Shown here in pieces: positions 1-8,322 of a stretch of 48,838 nucleotides of DNA. This stretch comes from an uncultured Desulfovibrio sp. (GTDB taxonomy: Bacteria; Desulfobacterota; Desulfovibrionia; Desulfovibrionales; Desulfovibrionaceae). The DNA lies in NCBI GenBank assembly GCA_949291675.1, contig CASEWR010000195.1, positions 1-48,838 of the forward strand, read 5' to 3'. The position numbers were made by a program, and so were the translations under genes. Under the pieces are notes generated by a model that saw only the letters and a list, made by a program, of their open reading frames with translations, had not been told where the DNA came from and made no database searches. Every line of letters starts with the position of its first letter. Positions within the stretch are counted from its first letter, which is position 1.

Positions 1-1
1 C

Positions 2-250
2 TGCAGCCAGCCTGGCAGCAGGACAGGACATCCCCTCTTTCTGTGCGCTGTCATTCCCGCACCAGCCAGCCCCGAGCCACCTGTCAGCCACTGGCAGCAG
101 GAGCTTGAGGAGATGAAGCTGCGCATGCAGGAGCTTGTGGATGGCCTGCAGCACATGGACGCACGACTTGCGCGGGTGGAGCGGGACTGCAGGCCGGGCA
201 GCACGCTGCCAGCCATCCCTGACCCTGGCACCTCGCTCATGCCCTTCTGA
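2..250 (+). CDS. C-terminal end of an unidentified coiled-coil protein (5' truncated)
   Basis: An open frame enters from the left edge and stops with TGA at 248-250, giving 82 visible codons. The last 45 residues contain a heptad-like charged helix (from QQELEEMKLRMQELV to LARVERDC, roughly residues 31-63 of the visible part) followed by a Pro/Gly-rich tail ending in SLMPF. Such a short charged coiled coil at a C-terminus is seen, for example, in phage-shock PspB/PspC proteins, but nothing here is diagnostic. It is followed by a 15-bp tandem repeat and a hairpin (422-446) that could end the transcript. The family is not recognised. Confidence 0.5.
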   Translation, partial: CSQPGSRTGHPLFLCAVIPAPASPEPPVSHWQQELEEMKLRMQELVDGLQHMDARLARVERDCRPGSTLPAIPDPGTSLMPF

Positions 251-255
251 GTGCT

Positions 256-300
256 GTCTCGTGCAGTCCAGTCTCGTGCAGTCCTGCCCCGTGCAGTGCT
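256..300. repeat. 15-bp tandem repeat, 3 copies
   Basis: Three consecutive 15-bp units (GTCTCGTGCAGTCCA and two variants) begin 5 bp after the stop codon at 250. The first two differ by one base; the third is diverged at four positions. Similar 15-bp arrays follow the stop codons of nrdG and the flavodoxin gene. Confidence 0.75.
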
Positions 301-421
301 GCCCGGGATGCAGGACGCAGGGCGCCAGGCGATGGCCGGGACTTCGGCAAAGAGCCCCGGGGGAAAAACACAGGGGAGAACATCCCAGTACTGCAGTGCG
401 CTTGCCTTGCAGGACAGCCAG

Positions 422-446
422 AGAGCCGGCAAAAAGTGCCGGCTCT
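422..446 (+). terminator. hairpin between convergent genes
   Basis: A perfect 9-bp stem (AGAGCCGGC / GCCGGCTCT) with a 7-base loop lies between the end of the truncated plus-strand gene and the end of the minus-strand decarboxylase. The T-tract is poor (TCTGCTG), so it may be a weak terminator or simply an mRNA 3' stabilising hairpin. Confidence 0.4.
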
Positions 447-553
447 TCTGCTGCCAGGGAGCTGACAGAGAGCTGGCAGATGCAGGGCATGTTACAGGCC
501 CGGCCCGATCGGTCTGACCGGCCTGTTCAGTGCACAGCACATCTTTGCAATGC

Positions 554-1837
554 TCAATGCTCCCCGGGCCAGACCACTTCCTGCACCGGGGCATGGCTGC
601 CAAAGCCGTGCGGGCTCAGGGCTGCGCCATAGGCGCCGGCATTGGGAAAGACAAGGAGATTGCCCTCCACCATATTTGCAAGGGCAAGGTCGCGCACGGC
701 AAGGTCATGGGCTGTGCAGAGATTGCCGGTGATGCGCACTGTGCGGGCTGGTGCAGGGGTACCGATGGCCATGGGCACATGCTGCCCCGGGCCGCTCCAC
801 AAGGGCTCGCAGGGGCCGGCAAAGTGGTCCGGCAGGGGCAGGCCTGCCATGAAGGCAGCCATGCTGGCGCGCAAAAAGTGATTGAAAAGGCCCTCGGCAA
901 TGACATAGGTGCAGCCCCTGGACTCCTTGATGTCCACAATGCGGGTCACAAAAAGGCCTGCCGCACCAACCAGGAAGCGCCCGCTCTCAAGGTAGAGACG
1001 GGGCATGGCACTGCCCAGGGTGTTTCGCAACTCTCGCACCATGGCCTGCACGCGTGCCCCAAGGCTTTCCAGGTCCAGGGGCTGTTCTGCACCATACGGG
1101 ATACCCAGGCCGCCGCCGAAGTTCACAAAGTCCAGGGGCAGGCACAGGTCCTGTGTCCAGGCCAGGGCCAGACGCCCCACATGGGCAAAGCAGCCTGCCA
1201 GCGCTGCGGCATTGAGGACCTGACTGCGCACATGCACATGCAGGCCGCGCACGCGCACGTGGCGCAAGCTGCGCAGCGCGTCGGCATGGGCTGCCAGGGA
1301 CTCTTCCTCCACTCCGAACTTGTCAGGGCCTGCTGCCTTCAGGTCCGGGCCCTGGCCCCGGGCATAGCAGCATCCGGCACTGACGCGCAGGCCGGCAGTG
1401 ACAGTGACATGACGCCGTGCTGCACAGGCCTCGAGCCTGGCCAGCTCTGTCCAGGAGTCCGCCACAATGGTGCTGCAGGACAGACAGCGTTCCAGGTCTG
1501 CCACACTCTTGCCGGGCGCAGAGTAGAGCACCATGTCGGAAGGCAGGCCAAGCGCTGCACCGTGCAGGGCCTCAGCCTGCGAGGCTGCATCCAGGCCCAG
1601 ACCCTGTGCTGCCAAAAAGCGACAGATGTCCGGGTGGGGATTGCACTTGAGAGAATAGAGGATGGTGAAGTCCGCAAAGGCCGTGCGCAGCCTTTGTACC
1701 TGCTCGGCAATGACATGGCGGTTGTACACATAGAAGGGTGTCCCGAGGCTGGCGGCAAGAGCGGCAATGTCCGCTGCGGACATGTTGTGCACAACGTCCT
1801 GAGAATACCTGGTTGCGGAACAACTGGTCGCTGGCAT
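554..1837 (-). CDS. PLP-dependent decarboxylase, LysA/ornithine-DAP-arginine decarboxylase group
   Basis: 427 aa, the usual length for fold-type III (alanine-racemase fold) decarboxylases that remove the alpha-carboxylate from diaminopimelate, carboxynorspermidine or related amino acids in the cytoplasm. Visible signatures: the PLP lysine in YSLKCNP (K64), HVHVRSQ (about 200-206), the phosphate-binding NFGGGLG (GGG 241-243), ESGR (284-287, standing in for the usual EPGR), the C-terminal active-site Cys in GNLCTAHD (C374) and the NAGAYG motif near 402-407. Start is supported by a GAGG core 5-8 bases before the ATG. The CTAHD motif (rather than CESxD) and ESGR suggest it is not ordinary housekeeping LysA but a paralogue of the type used in secondary pathways; substrate cannot be told. 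It stands alone, minus strand, ending towards the truncated gene. Confidence 0.85.
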   Translation of the reverse strand: MPATSCSATRYSQDVVHNMSAADIAALAASLGTPFYVYNRHVIAEQVQRLRTAFADFTILYSLKCNPHPDICRFLAAQGLGLDAASQAEALHGAALGLPSDMVLYSAPGKSVADLERCLSCSTIVADSWTELARLEACAARRHVTVTAGLRVSAGCCYARGQGPDLKAAGPDKFGVEEESLAAHADALRSLRHVRVRGLHVHVRSQVLNAAALAGCFAHVGRLALAWTQDLCLPLDFVNFGGGLGIPYGAEQPLDLESLGARVQAMVRELRNTLGSAMPRLYLESGRFLVGAAGLFVTRIVDIKESRGCTYVIAEGLFNHFLRASMAAFMAGLPLPDHFAGPCEPLWSGPGQHVPMAIGTPAPARTVRITGNLCTAHDLAVRDLALANMVEGNLLVFPNAGAYGAALSPHGFGSHAPVQEVVWPGEH

Positions 1838-2070
1838 ATTTCCTCCCTCCGGGGCAGGGTGCGGGCAAGACTGTTACTGGCTGGTTTGCTGGTCAGCCTG
1901 GCCCGCCTGGCCAGACGGAACATGGTGGGGGCAGCGGGCCCTGTGCCTGGCCAGGCGCCTGCTGGGCTGGCTTCAGCTATGTTCTACACGCAAAGCCTGT
2001 CCCGGACAAGGCAGGACATCCGGGTGCTGCGGAGCTTCTTTGTGGGGGCAGGCACAGTGCATATGCAAAA

Positions 2071-2101
2071 GACCCCGGGAGCAGAGAAGCGCACCGGGGT
2101 C
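2071..2101 (-). terminator. rho-independent terminator of the AGCS gene
   Basis: Read on the minus strand, an 8-bp perfect stem GACCCCGG / CCGGGGTC with a 15-base loop is followed by TTTT. It lies about 40 bases past the stop codon of the symporter gene. Confidence 0.6.
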
Positions 2102-2139
2102 TGAATGGTCCGTCTCAGGACCAGCATATGCAAAGAGAA

Positions 2140-3555
2140 CTACACCTTGAAACGGCCGTCCTTGGCAGCTTCTTCACGCACATACTTGAACAGCATGGGG
2201 CTGAGAAGGAGGATACCAATGATGTTCGGAATGGCCATCATGGCGTTGGCGGTATCAGCGATGAGCCAGGCAAGGTCGAGCTGCACCACAGCACCGAGAG
2301 CCATGATCACGCAGAACACCAGGCGGAAGGGGGTCTGCACTCTGTCGCCAAAGAGGTAGATGGCGCAGCGTTCGCCGTACACAGCCCAGCCAAGGCTGGT
2401 GGTGAAGGCGAAGAGGGTGAGGCTGATGGTCACGCCGACTTCACCGACGGAGCCGAGGGCTGACTTGAAGGCGAAGGCACTGAGCAGGCCACCGTCCACG
2501 CCGCTGCACCACAGCGGGTCACCGGGCACGGCACCGTGAGCGAGCACGGCAGCGGGAGCATCCGGGGGAACCACGGCGATGAGGATGACGAAACCGGTCA
2601 TGGAGCAGACAATGAGGGTATCAATAAAGACGTCCAGCATACCGATGGAGGCCTGCACCAGGGGAGACTCTGCGGAAGAGGCGGCATGGACCATGGGAGC
2701 GGTACCAAGGCCTGCTTCGTTGGAGAACACGCCGCGGGCAACGCCCATGCGGATGGCCAGCATGATGGTGGCACCGGCAAAGCCGCCCTGGGCAGCAGTG
2801 GGGGTGAAGGCATCCGTGATGACCCACAGGAAGATGCCGGGCACGCGCTCGATGTGAGAGCAGATAATGACCATCGAAAGAATGACGTAGAAGGCAGCCA
2901 TGAGGGGCACGAGCTTGCCGGCCACATCACCGACGCGCTTCACGCCGCCCACGAGCACAGCAAGGCTGACCACGAGCAGGAAGGCTGCGACCACCCACTT
3001 GCTGATGCCGAAGGTGTTGTTCACGTTCACGGCAATGGCATTGGCCTGCACCATGCCGCCAATACCCATGATTGCTGCCACAATGCCGAAGATGGCAAAG
3101 AGGGTGCCAAGCCATTTCCAGCGGGGGCCAAGGCCGTTCTTGACGAAGTACATGCAGCCGCCCACATAGTTGCCCTTGGGCGTCTTTTCCCTGTAGAGCA
3201 CGGAGAGCATGACTTCACAGAACTTGGTCATCATACCCACCAGAGCGGTCATCCACATCCAGAACAGGGCTCCGGGGCCGCCAATGGCAATGGCCGTGGC
3301 CACACCGACGATGTTGCCGGTGCCCACGTCAGCGGCAATGGCTGTCATCAGGGCGTTCCAGGGGGAAATTTCGCCCTCACCCTTGTGTTTGCGACCCTGC
3401 CACAGGCACACGTAGGCGTTCTTCCAGTTACGGAACGGATAGAATTTGAGCATGATGTTCAAATACAAACCCGTGCCAACGATAAGCACCAGCATGACCG
3501 GGCCCCAGACAAAGTTATTCAGGGGGGTCAGGATACCTATCAGAAAATCACTCAT
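2140..3555 (-). CDS. AGCS-family sodium:alanine/glycine symporter
   Basis: 471 aa integral membrane protein with about ten hydrophobic segments, the expected size for the alanine or glycine:cation symporter family that imports neutral amino acids with Na+. Family hallmarks are present: the GGPGALFWMWMTALVGM signature (start of the second third of the N-terminal half) and the NEAGLGTAPMVHAA block, which lines the substrate and cation site in AGCS proteins. The chosen start is the ATG at 3555, which has GGAG 8 bases upstream; the frame could extend three codons further (GTG at 3564) but that would overlap the ribosome-binding site. It is monocistronic, with a terminator at 2071-2101 and 2 kb of gene-free DNA upstream. 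Confidence 0.92.
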   Translation of the reverse strand: MSDFLIGILTPLNNFVWGPVMLVLIVGTGLYLNIMLKFYPFRNWKNAYVCLWQGRKHKGEGEISPWNALMTAIAADVGTGNIVGVATAIAIGGPGALFWMWMTALVGMMTKFCEVMLSVLYREKTPKGNYVGGCMYFVKNGLGPRWKWLGTLFAIFGIVAAIMGIGGMVQANAIAVNVNNTFGISKWVVAAFLLVVSLAVLVGGVKRVGDVAGKLVPLMAAFYVILSMVIICSHIERVPGIFLWVITDAFTPTAAQGGFAGATIMLAIRMGVARGVFSNEAGLGTAPMVHAASSAESPLVQASIGMLDVFIDTLIVCSMTGFVILIAVVPPDAPAAVLAHGAVPGDPLWCSGVDGGLLSAFAFKSALGSVGEVGVTISLTLFAFTTSLGWAVYGERCAIYLFGDRVQTPFRLVFCVIMALGAVVQLDLAWLIADTANAMMAIPNIIGILLLSPMLFKYVREEAAKDGRFKV

Positions 3556-4550
3556 GAGCATCACTCCAGGCTGAAGGTTGTCCCGCAGCGCCTACGTGAA
3601 TCACCGCCGCAGGAAAAGGCGGGGGACACAGCAAACATTTCTGATTCACGTTCATCTTGTAGCGCGAATTTCAAAGACTTGTAAAGCAACAGCAAAAAGA
3701 AGCGTCTTCTTTCTGACCACTGTCTAATTTTTATACATATTTCAGGATCTTATCAGCAGGCAATGACGCCGCACCCAGCCTGAACCAGGCATGGAAGCCC
3801 TTGGTATCATTTTCACTCACTGCACTTTTCAGACAATGGGAATGTCCTTTGGCAAATGAGTCTGCATACAGCAATGAAAAAGATATGTATCTTTTTTAAA
3901 ATTTTATAAAATTGTTCCTGCCTTCTGCAAAGCATGCCTAAACTGCAGAGGCTGTGCCTGTTTTTTTGCAGACACAGGAAGGAGAGATCTGCACATGCCA
4001 TGCACACAACAGTCTTACATCCTCAGACCTTGCTGCTGTACAGACACAAATGTGTCAGGGTATGCTGTCTGTGAAATTTTACACATGCTGGCGACGCTGA
4101 CACTGCAGAAAGAGAAAGGCGCGAGAGAGAAGAGGGCAGGAGCGTGGTCTTGCTGTGCAGGCTGTGCATGCAAACGCCCTCGTACGCCAGACCCGTGAGA
4201 CGTGGCCTGTCCCCTGTCAGGTGCTGTACGGTGCTGCCATGATTTGTCGGGGCTCGCCGGGATTCTTCCTGACTCGTCATGACAAGCCGGGACAAGCCGG
4301 GACAAGTTCAAGTCTGCAGGCAGGGCGCTGACAAAGACCTGCCTGCGCCTGTGTCAGTTGCACTTTCTTAGCTCCTGTCAGCCTCCCCTCAGCTGTGCCC
4401 GAAAATGTGCCGGAAACGCTGCCTGCATGCGGGGGAAGGGCAGGGCATGGGAGCCAGGTCTGCGAGAGGTGACGTGTCGTACAAGGAGGAAAAGGAGTCA
4501 GTGAATTTTGTCTGTGATTTCAAACTGCAAAAGGTATATACTTTCCAGTT

Positions 4551-4573
4551 ATACTTTATATTATATAAAGTAT
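4551..4573. promoter_or_regulatory. AT-only palindrome, operator-like
   Basis: ATACTTTAT and ATAAAGTAT form a perfect 9-bp inverted repeat around ATTAT. It sits in an AT-rich island (about 4495-4590) inside otherwise GC-rich spacer and is not next to any recognised gene, so a regulatory role is a guess. Confidence 0.3.
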
Positions 4574-5478
4574 GACGTGAATATATAAACACGCAGATCA
4601 GGCAGAAAAGGGCGTACACCAGGAGCTGTTGGGAGCTGTTCTGCAGGCTGCAATCCGCATGGAGAAACTTATGGTTGTACGTGAATTTTCAGCCATGTGA
4701 GCGCCTGTGTTCATAACAGCCCAGGCTGTGGCAGTGTCGTTGCGCCACAGCCAAAGCTCACGATGGCCGCCTGACCTTTGCGCGTGCAGGCGCATATGCC
4801 TGTTCTCTTGCAGTGCCTGTGACAGGGGGCTGGTGTTACTGCCGGAAGGCACACGGCCTTCCCCTGCGTCTTTCCCGGGTGCCATTCTGGACACCATCCA
4901 GAACTGCACAGACCCGGGACCGCACTGGCGCTGCAGCACAGCTGACCCCTGCCTGTTGTCTGCGTCCTGCGGGACAAGAACCTGAGAACGTCCCGGCCAC
5001 TGGCAAGGCATCAGGCCCGGCAAGACACCAGGCAAGACGCCTGGAAAACGCCCGATGCAAGGCCGGATACGGGGCCGATACGATGCCGGATACGGGGCCT
5101 GTACGACGAGCAGGGACAGGGCAGCGACAGGCAGAGAGTGAATTTTGCATCATATCCTGTCCGGGTCCTGTCCGGGGACTTTTGCAAGCTTTGGGCAAAG
5201 CAGGGCAAAGTGCGCACAAACACTGACAGATCGCTGGCTCACAGGCAGATTTTTCTAAGAATTTCAGTACACTGCTTGACAGGATACTTTTTAGCAGCTA
5301 GAAAAAATAAAGCGTTTTGACCAAGCGGACGCCTGCTTTTCCGGCTGAAAGAATCCGGGCAGTTGGCGCAGTTCTCAACTGTCTGCCGGCAAGTCAGATC
5401 TGCAGCTTGTTCAAAAAAGCATTTGCCGTACTGCCGGGCTTGCACAAGGCCCAGGCATGAGGCTGTCTTCACCTTCAC

Positions 5479-5512
5479 CCCTAGAGCAACCCTAGAGCAA
5501 ACCCTAGAGCAA
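5479..5512. repeat. 11-12 bp tandem repeat, 3 copies
   Basis: CCCTAGAGCAA occurs three times in a row (the middle copy has one extra A), directly before a GAGGAGGGG sequence upstream of the IHF-like gene. Confidence 0.7.
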
Positions 5513-5572
5513 GAGGAGGGGCACAGGCGTTTTCCCAAACGCCGGTCCAGTGGACTCTGGTGCCGATTTTTG

Positions 5573-5848
5573 ATGAACAAGAGTGACTTGTATCTGCTGC
5601 TGTCCAAGGAATACGACATTTCGCTGACCCATTCCATCCGCATTGTCGATACCTTTTTCAATTCCATTGCCGAATCCCTTACCAGGGGCGACAGGGTTGA
5701 GATCCGCGGTCTGTGCTCCTGGCAGCCCAAGGAATACGAAGGCTATTCCGGGCGTAATCCTCATACGGGTGAAAAAATCGATGTTCCCAGCAAACGCCTT
5801 GCCAGCTTCAAACCCGGCAAGGAGCTGCTTGAACTGCTGAACTCCTGA
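5573..5848 (+). CDS. HU/IHF-family DNA-binding protein (IHF-beta-like)
   Basis: 91 aa, the standard length for the DNA-bending HU/IHF family. It has the helical N-terminal dimerisation half (SLTHSIRIVDTFFNSIAESL), the beta segment RVEIRGL and the DNA-intercalating arm with the family signature GRNPHTGEKI, then FKPGKEL at the C-terminus. The RVEIRG and FKPGKELLE phrases resemble IHF subunits more than HU. Oddities: the arm is preceded by CSWQPKEYEGYSG, rich in aromatic residues compared with IHF-beta. The ATG at 5573 has no Shine-Dalgarno sequence within 20 bases; the nearest, GAGGAGG, is about 55 bases upstream, with a perfect hairpin (5526-5543) between. No other usable start is closer to it. 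Confidence 0.88.
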   Translation: MNKSDLYLLLSKEYDISLTHSIRIVDTFFNSIAESLTRGDRVEIRGLCSWQPKEYEGYSGRNPHTGEKIDVPSKRLASFKPGKELLELLNS

Positions 5849-5959
5849 TGGTTCAGACCGGCCTGTTCAGCCTGGCCAGCCTGGCCAGCATGCTCAGGGC
5901 AGTCTGATCAGCGTGCACGGCCTGAGCTTCCCGATCTTCCTGCGCACACAGCCTCTCAT

Positions 5960-6011
5960 ATGCGCCTGACAAATGCGCCTGACAGATGCGCGTGACAGAT
6001 ACGCCTGACAG
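5960..6011. repeat. 13-bp tandem repeat, 4 copies
   Basis: ATGCGCCTGACAR repeated four times; units three and four each carry one substitution in the core. Confidence 0.85.
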
Positions 6012-6120
6012 GGCGCTGCAGACATGGGGTGTGGGGCAGGCCGGACGCAACACCAACGGCGTACAAGGTGCCTGGCAAGCGCAGCCACGGCAAAAAATAC
6101 CAGCAAATTTCGTGCCCCTG

Positions 6121-6156
6121 GTGACACAACAGGTGACACAACAGGTGGCACAACAA
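6121..6156. repeat. 12-bp tandem repeat, 3 copies
   Basis: GTGACACAACAG occurs twice perfectly, then once as GTGGCACAACAA. Confidence 0.8.
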
Positions 6157-6174
6157 AAGCATTCTCCAGTGACG

Positions 6175-6209
6175 GGGCATACACAGGGCGACCTTGTATG
6201 CCCTTTTTT
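6175..6209 (+). terminator. strong rho-independent terminator
   Basis: GGGCATACA pairs with TGTATGCCC around an 11-base loop and is followed at once by six T residues (6204-6209). It lies 330 bases after the IHF-like stop codon and 250 bases before the next gene. Confidence 0.8.
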
Positions 6210-6455
6210 CGTGTGCTACTTTCTGCCTCTGGAAAAACACCCCGGGCGTGCGTTCCTGCCGCACAGCCTGGCAGGGCAGAAGGGACACGTCTTTGCAAGC
6301 CCCTGCCCCTGCCGGACGCGCAGCTGGCTCAGCCCTGTCAGCATGCCTGGACGGGCGAGCCTGCTTTGTTGTGCGCGCAGACCCGAACTGCCGGGCCTGC
6401 CTGGCTCGTCCGTACATCCTGTCCCCGTGTGCCCCTTCTTCAGGAGTCCATTTTC

Positions 6456-7706
6456 ATGATTATCGAGTCCATGAAGCCTTCTTCCGACCAGCTGCAGAAG
6501 AAAAACGTCTATGTGGTGAAACTGGAAACCACGGGGCTCGGACCTGAGGACGAGATTCTGGAGCTCTGCGTCATTGATGCCCGCAATCCCTGGAAGCAGA
6601 CTCCCTCCGGGGGCAGGGAAGTGGTGCCGCTCTTTCACTCGCGCTTTCGTCCGGAATACAAGACCGAGTGGCCTGCTGCCCAGAAAAAGCATGGCATCAG
6701 CCCCGAGATGGTGGCCAGGGCCCACTTCCTCTCGGACTATCAGAACCAGCTTGTGCCCCTCTTCATGCACTGCGACTGCCTGGTCTCCTTTAATGCGGAG
6801 TTCGACTTCTCGGTGCTGCGCAGGTACTTCATGTTCCGCACCCCGCTCATGACCATCGACATCATGCGCGACTGGACTGCCTACATGTCCCAAACGGACT
6901 CGCGCTCCCAGGCGTCAATGCAGCTGCCCTTCTTCACCCAGCATGACCTTTTCGCCCACTTCAACTGCCCTGAGGGCAAGGGCCTGCTCACGGACTGCGT
7001 GAGCCTGCGCCACTGCTTTTTGCAGCTCATCCCCACCGGCAGCCTGCACATCCGGCGTCCCCTGCTGGAGCGCCGCTTTGCCCGCTCCACGGCCATGCAG
7101 CTCAAGGCAGTGGCTGAGAACGTGATCAGCGAGCGCACAGCCATGCAGCTTGGTCCCACCCTGACCATGGAAGAGACCGAAAATGGCGAGCTGCAGGTGA
7201 CCATTGGCATGCATGACCCTGAGCACGTGCTCCTGGATACAGACTTTCCCGGCATTGTCCTGACCCTGGACCCCACAGGCTCTGCCTCCGAGGTGCGTGC
7301 CCGGGTGGCCGCAGCCATACAGGAGCAGACAACCCTCACCCATGGCCTGCGCAAGTTCCTCACCGACATTGTCCTGGGGCTGCGTCCTGCCCCTGCAAGC
7401 GAAGACAGTCAGGACGCTGATGAGGAAACTGCCGCTGACGACGGGCCCAAAGACGCAGAGCTGGCCCCAAACGCTCCAGACGCAGAAGACACCGCTGGCA
7501 CGCAGCGCAGGGAGACTGCCGCCAGGGGGCCTGAGACAGGGCAGGGCACAGGTCATGACAGCGGCCAGGGCACAGACAGTGAGCAGGGAAGAAGCCAGGA
7601 TAGGAGCCAGAGCAGAAGCCAGGGAAAAAGCCAGGACCGGAGTCAGAGCGGGAGTCAGGGCAGTACTGCTGCCAGGCCCGGGAACGCTGCTCCAGCTCGC
7701 AGATAG
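6456..7706 (+). CDS. DnaQ-like (DEDD exonuclease-fold) protein with degenerate active site and RSQ-rich tail
   Basis: 416 aa. The N-terminal ~190 residues resemble the 3'-5' exonuclease domain of DnaQ/RNase T-type proteins: VYVVKLETTGL (19-28), FNAEFDFSVLRR (112-123) and a third block TDCVSLRHCFLQL. The canonical first aspartate of DxETTG is a lysine (K22), and the histidine expected in the third motif is missing, while E24, D117 and one later Asp remain, so catalysis is doubtful. Residues ~190-310 form a second, unrecognised domain. The last ~100 residues are low complexity: acidic, then repeats of SQ, RSQ and GQG. The ATG at 6456 has AGGAG 9 bases upstream; the frame opens earlier (6024) but without support. 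Possible roles are a nucleic-acid-binding scaffold or an altered nuclease. Confidence 0.75.
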   Translation: MIIESMKPSSDQLQKKNVYVVKLETTGLGPEDEILELCVIDARNPWKQTPSGGREVVPLFHSRFRPEYKTEWPAAQKKHGISPEMVARAHFLSDYQNQLVPLFMHCDCLVSFNAEFDFSVLRRYFMFRTPLMTIDIMRDWTAYMSQTDSRSQASMQLPFFTQHDLFAHFNCPEGKGLLTDCVSLRHCFLQLIPTGSLHIRRPLLERRFARSTAMQLKAVAENVISERTAMQLGPTLTMEETENGELQVTIGMHDPEHVLLDTDFPGIVLTLDPTGSASEVRARVAAAIQEQTTLTHGLRKFLTDIVLGLRPAPASEDSQDADEETAADDGPKDAELAPNAPDAEDTAGTQRRETAARGPETGQGTGHDSGQGTDSEQGRSQDRSQSRSQGKSQDRSQSGSQGSTAARPGNAAPARR

Positions 7707-8322
7707 CCTCCAGAGAGCACAAGACAGCTCACAGCCAGCACACAGCCAGCCCCGGTTTTCCGGCCGCCCCTGGCCAGGGCCCGGCTCCTGATTCGGCCCC
7801 GGAGCCTGCTTTTCGTCGCGTCACTGTGCCGGAACTTTCACTGGAACGTGCACCATGGCTTGCGGCAAGACTCATGTCAGGGCTCGCGTCTGAACTCGTG
7901 CCTTGCCCACAGGCCAGCGCGTACGACCTGCGGGACGGCCCCCTGAGAGGACACCGGGAGCACGCCCGAGAACGCCCCCGAGAACCCTCCTGACCGCCTT
8001 TCTCCCGGGCAGGGCTGCCCTGACCTGGGAGGGGAGCGTCCATGAGCCCCATGCCCTCAGCGGGGCGCTGAAGGCGCACAAAAACGCTGCCGTGCCAGAG
8101 GCCAGTGCTGAGGGCCCAGCTTGGGCAGGGCACTGCACACCCTGAAGACGTGCACAAGCTGACAAAAGCGGACCCGCCTGATGCAGGTCCGCCTGTCTGC
8201 TGCGCTGTCGTGTTCGCCGTATCGTGCGCTGTGCCGTCTTCGCCCTGTGCGAGGGGTCAGCGTCTTGTCAGCCTGCCTGAGTACAGGGCTTGCCGGGCAG
8301 GGCTTGCCTGACGCGCAGTGTC
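7707..8322. other. gene-free stretch between convergent genes
   Basis: No supportable gene. It contains an imperfect ACAGCCAGC repeat just after the exonuclease-like gene and, near its right end, the terminator of the minus-strand 950-aa gene (8164-8192). Confidence 0.6.
8164..8192 (-). terminator. terminator of the 950-aa gene
   Basis: On the minus strand GCGGACC and GGTCCGC form a perfect 7-bp stem around 11 bases and are followed by TTTT; 130 bases after the stop codon at 8323. Confidence 0.65.

Larger units (their letters stand above)
3556..5572. other. gene-free stretch, 2.0 kb
   Basis: No reading frame here has a plausible start, ribosome-binding site and protein-like composition. It holds an AT-rich palindrome (4551-4573), two and a half copies of GACAAGCCGG (4281-4306), a repeated GCCGGATACGGGGCC (near 5070 and 5090) and three copies of CCCTAGAGCAA (5479-5512). 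The promoter of the symporter gene should lie near its right edge on the minus strand, but I could not assign one. Confidence 0.6.
5849..6455. other. gene-free stretch with two tandem arrays and a terminator
   Basis: No plausible gene. It contains four 13-bp units (5960-6011), three 12-bp units (6121-6156) and a strong plus-strand terminator (6175-6209). The terminator may end the IHF-like mRNA or a separate small RNA arising in this spacer. Confidence 0.6.

Noticed and set aside
251..553. Short frames between the first gene and the decarboxylase
   Set aside because: Contain only the 15-bp repeat and hairpin; no start signals.
4500..4574. 24-codon GTG-started peptide after AAGGAG
   Set aside because: Shine-Dalgarno to start spacing is only 3 bases and the frame ends inside the AT palindrome; kept as a regulatory-element question instead.
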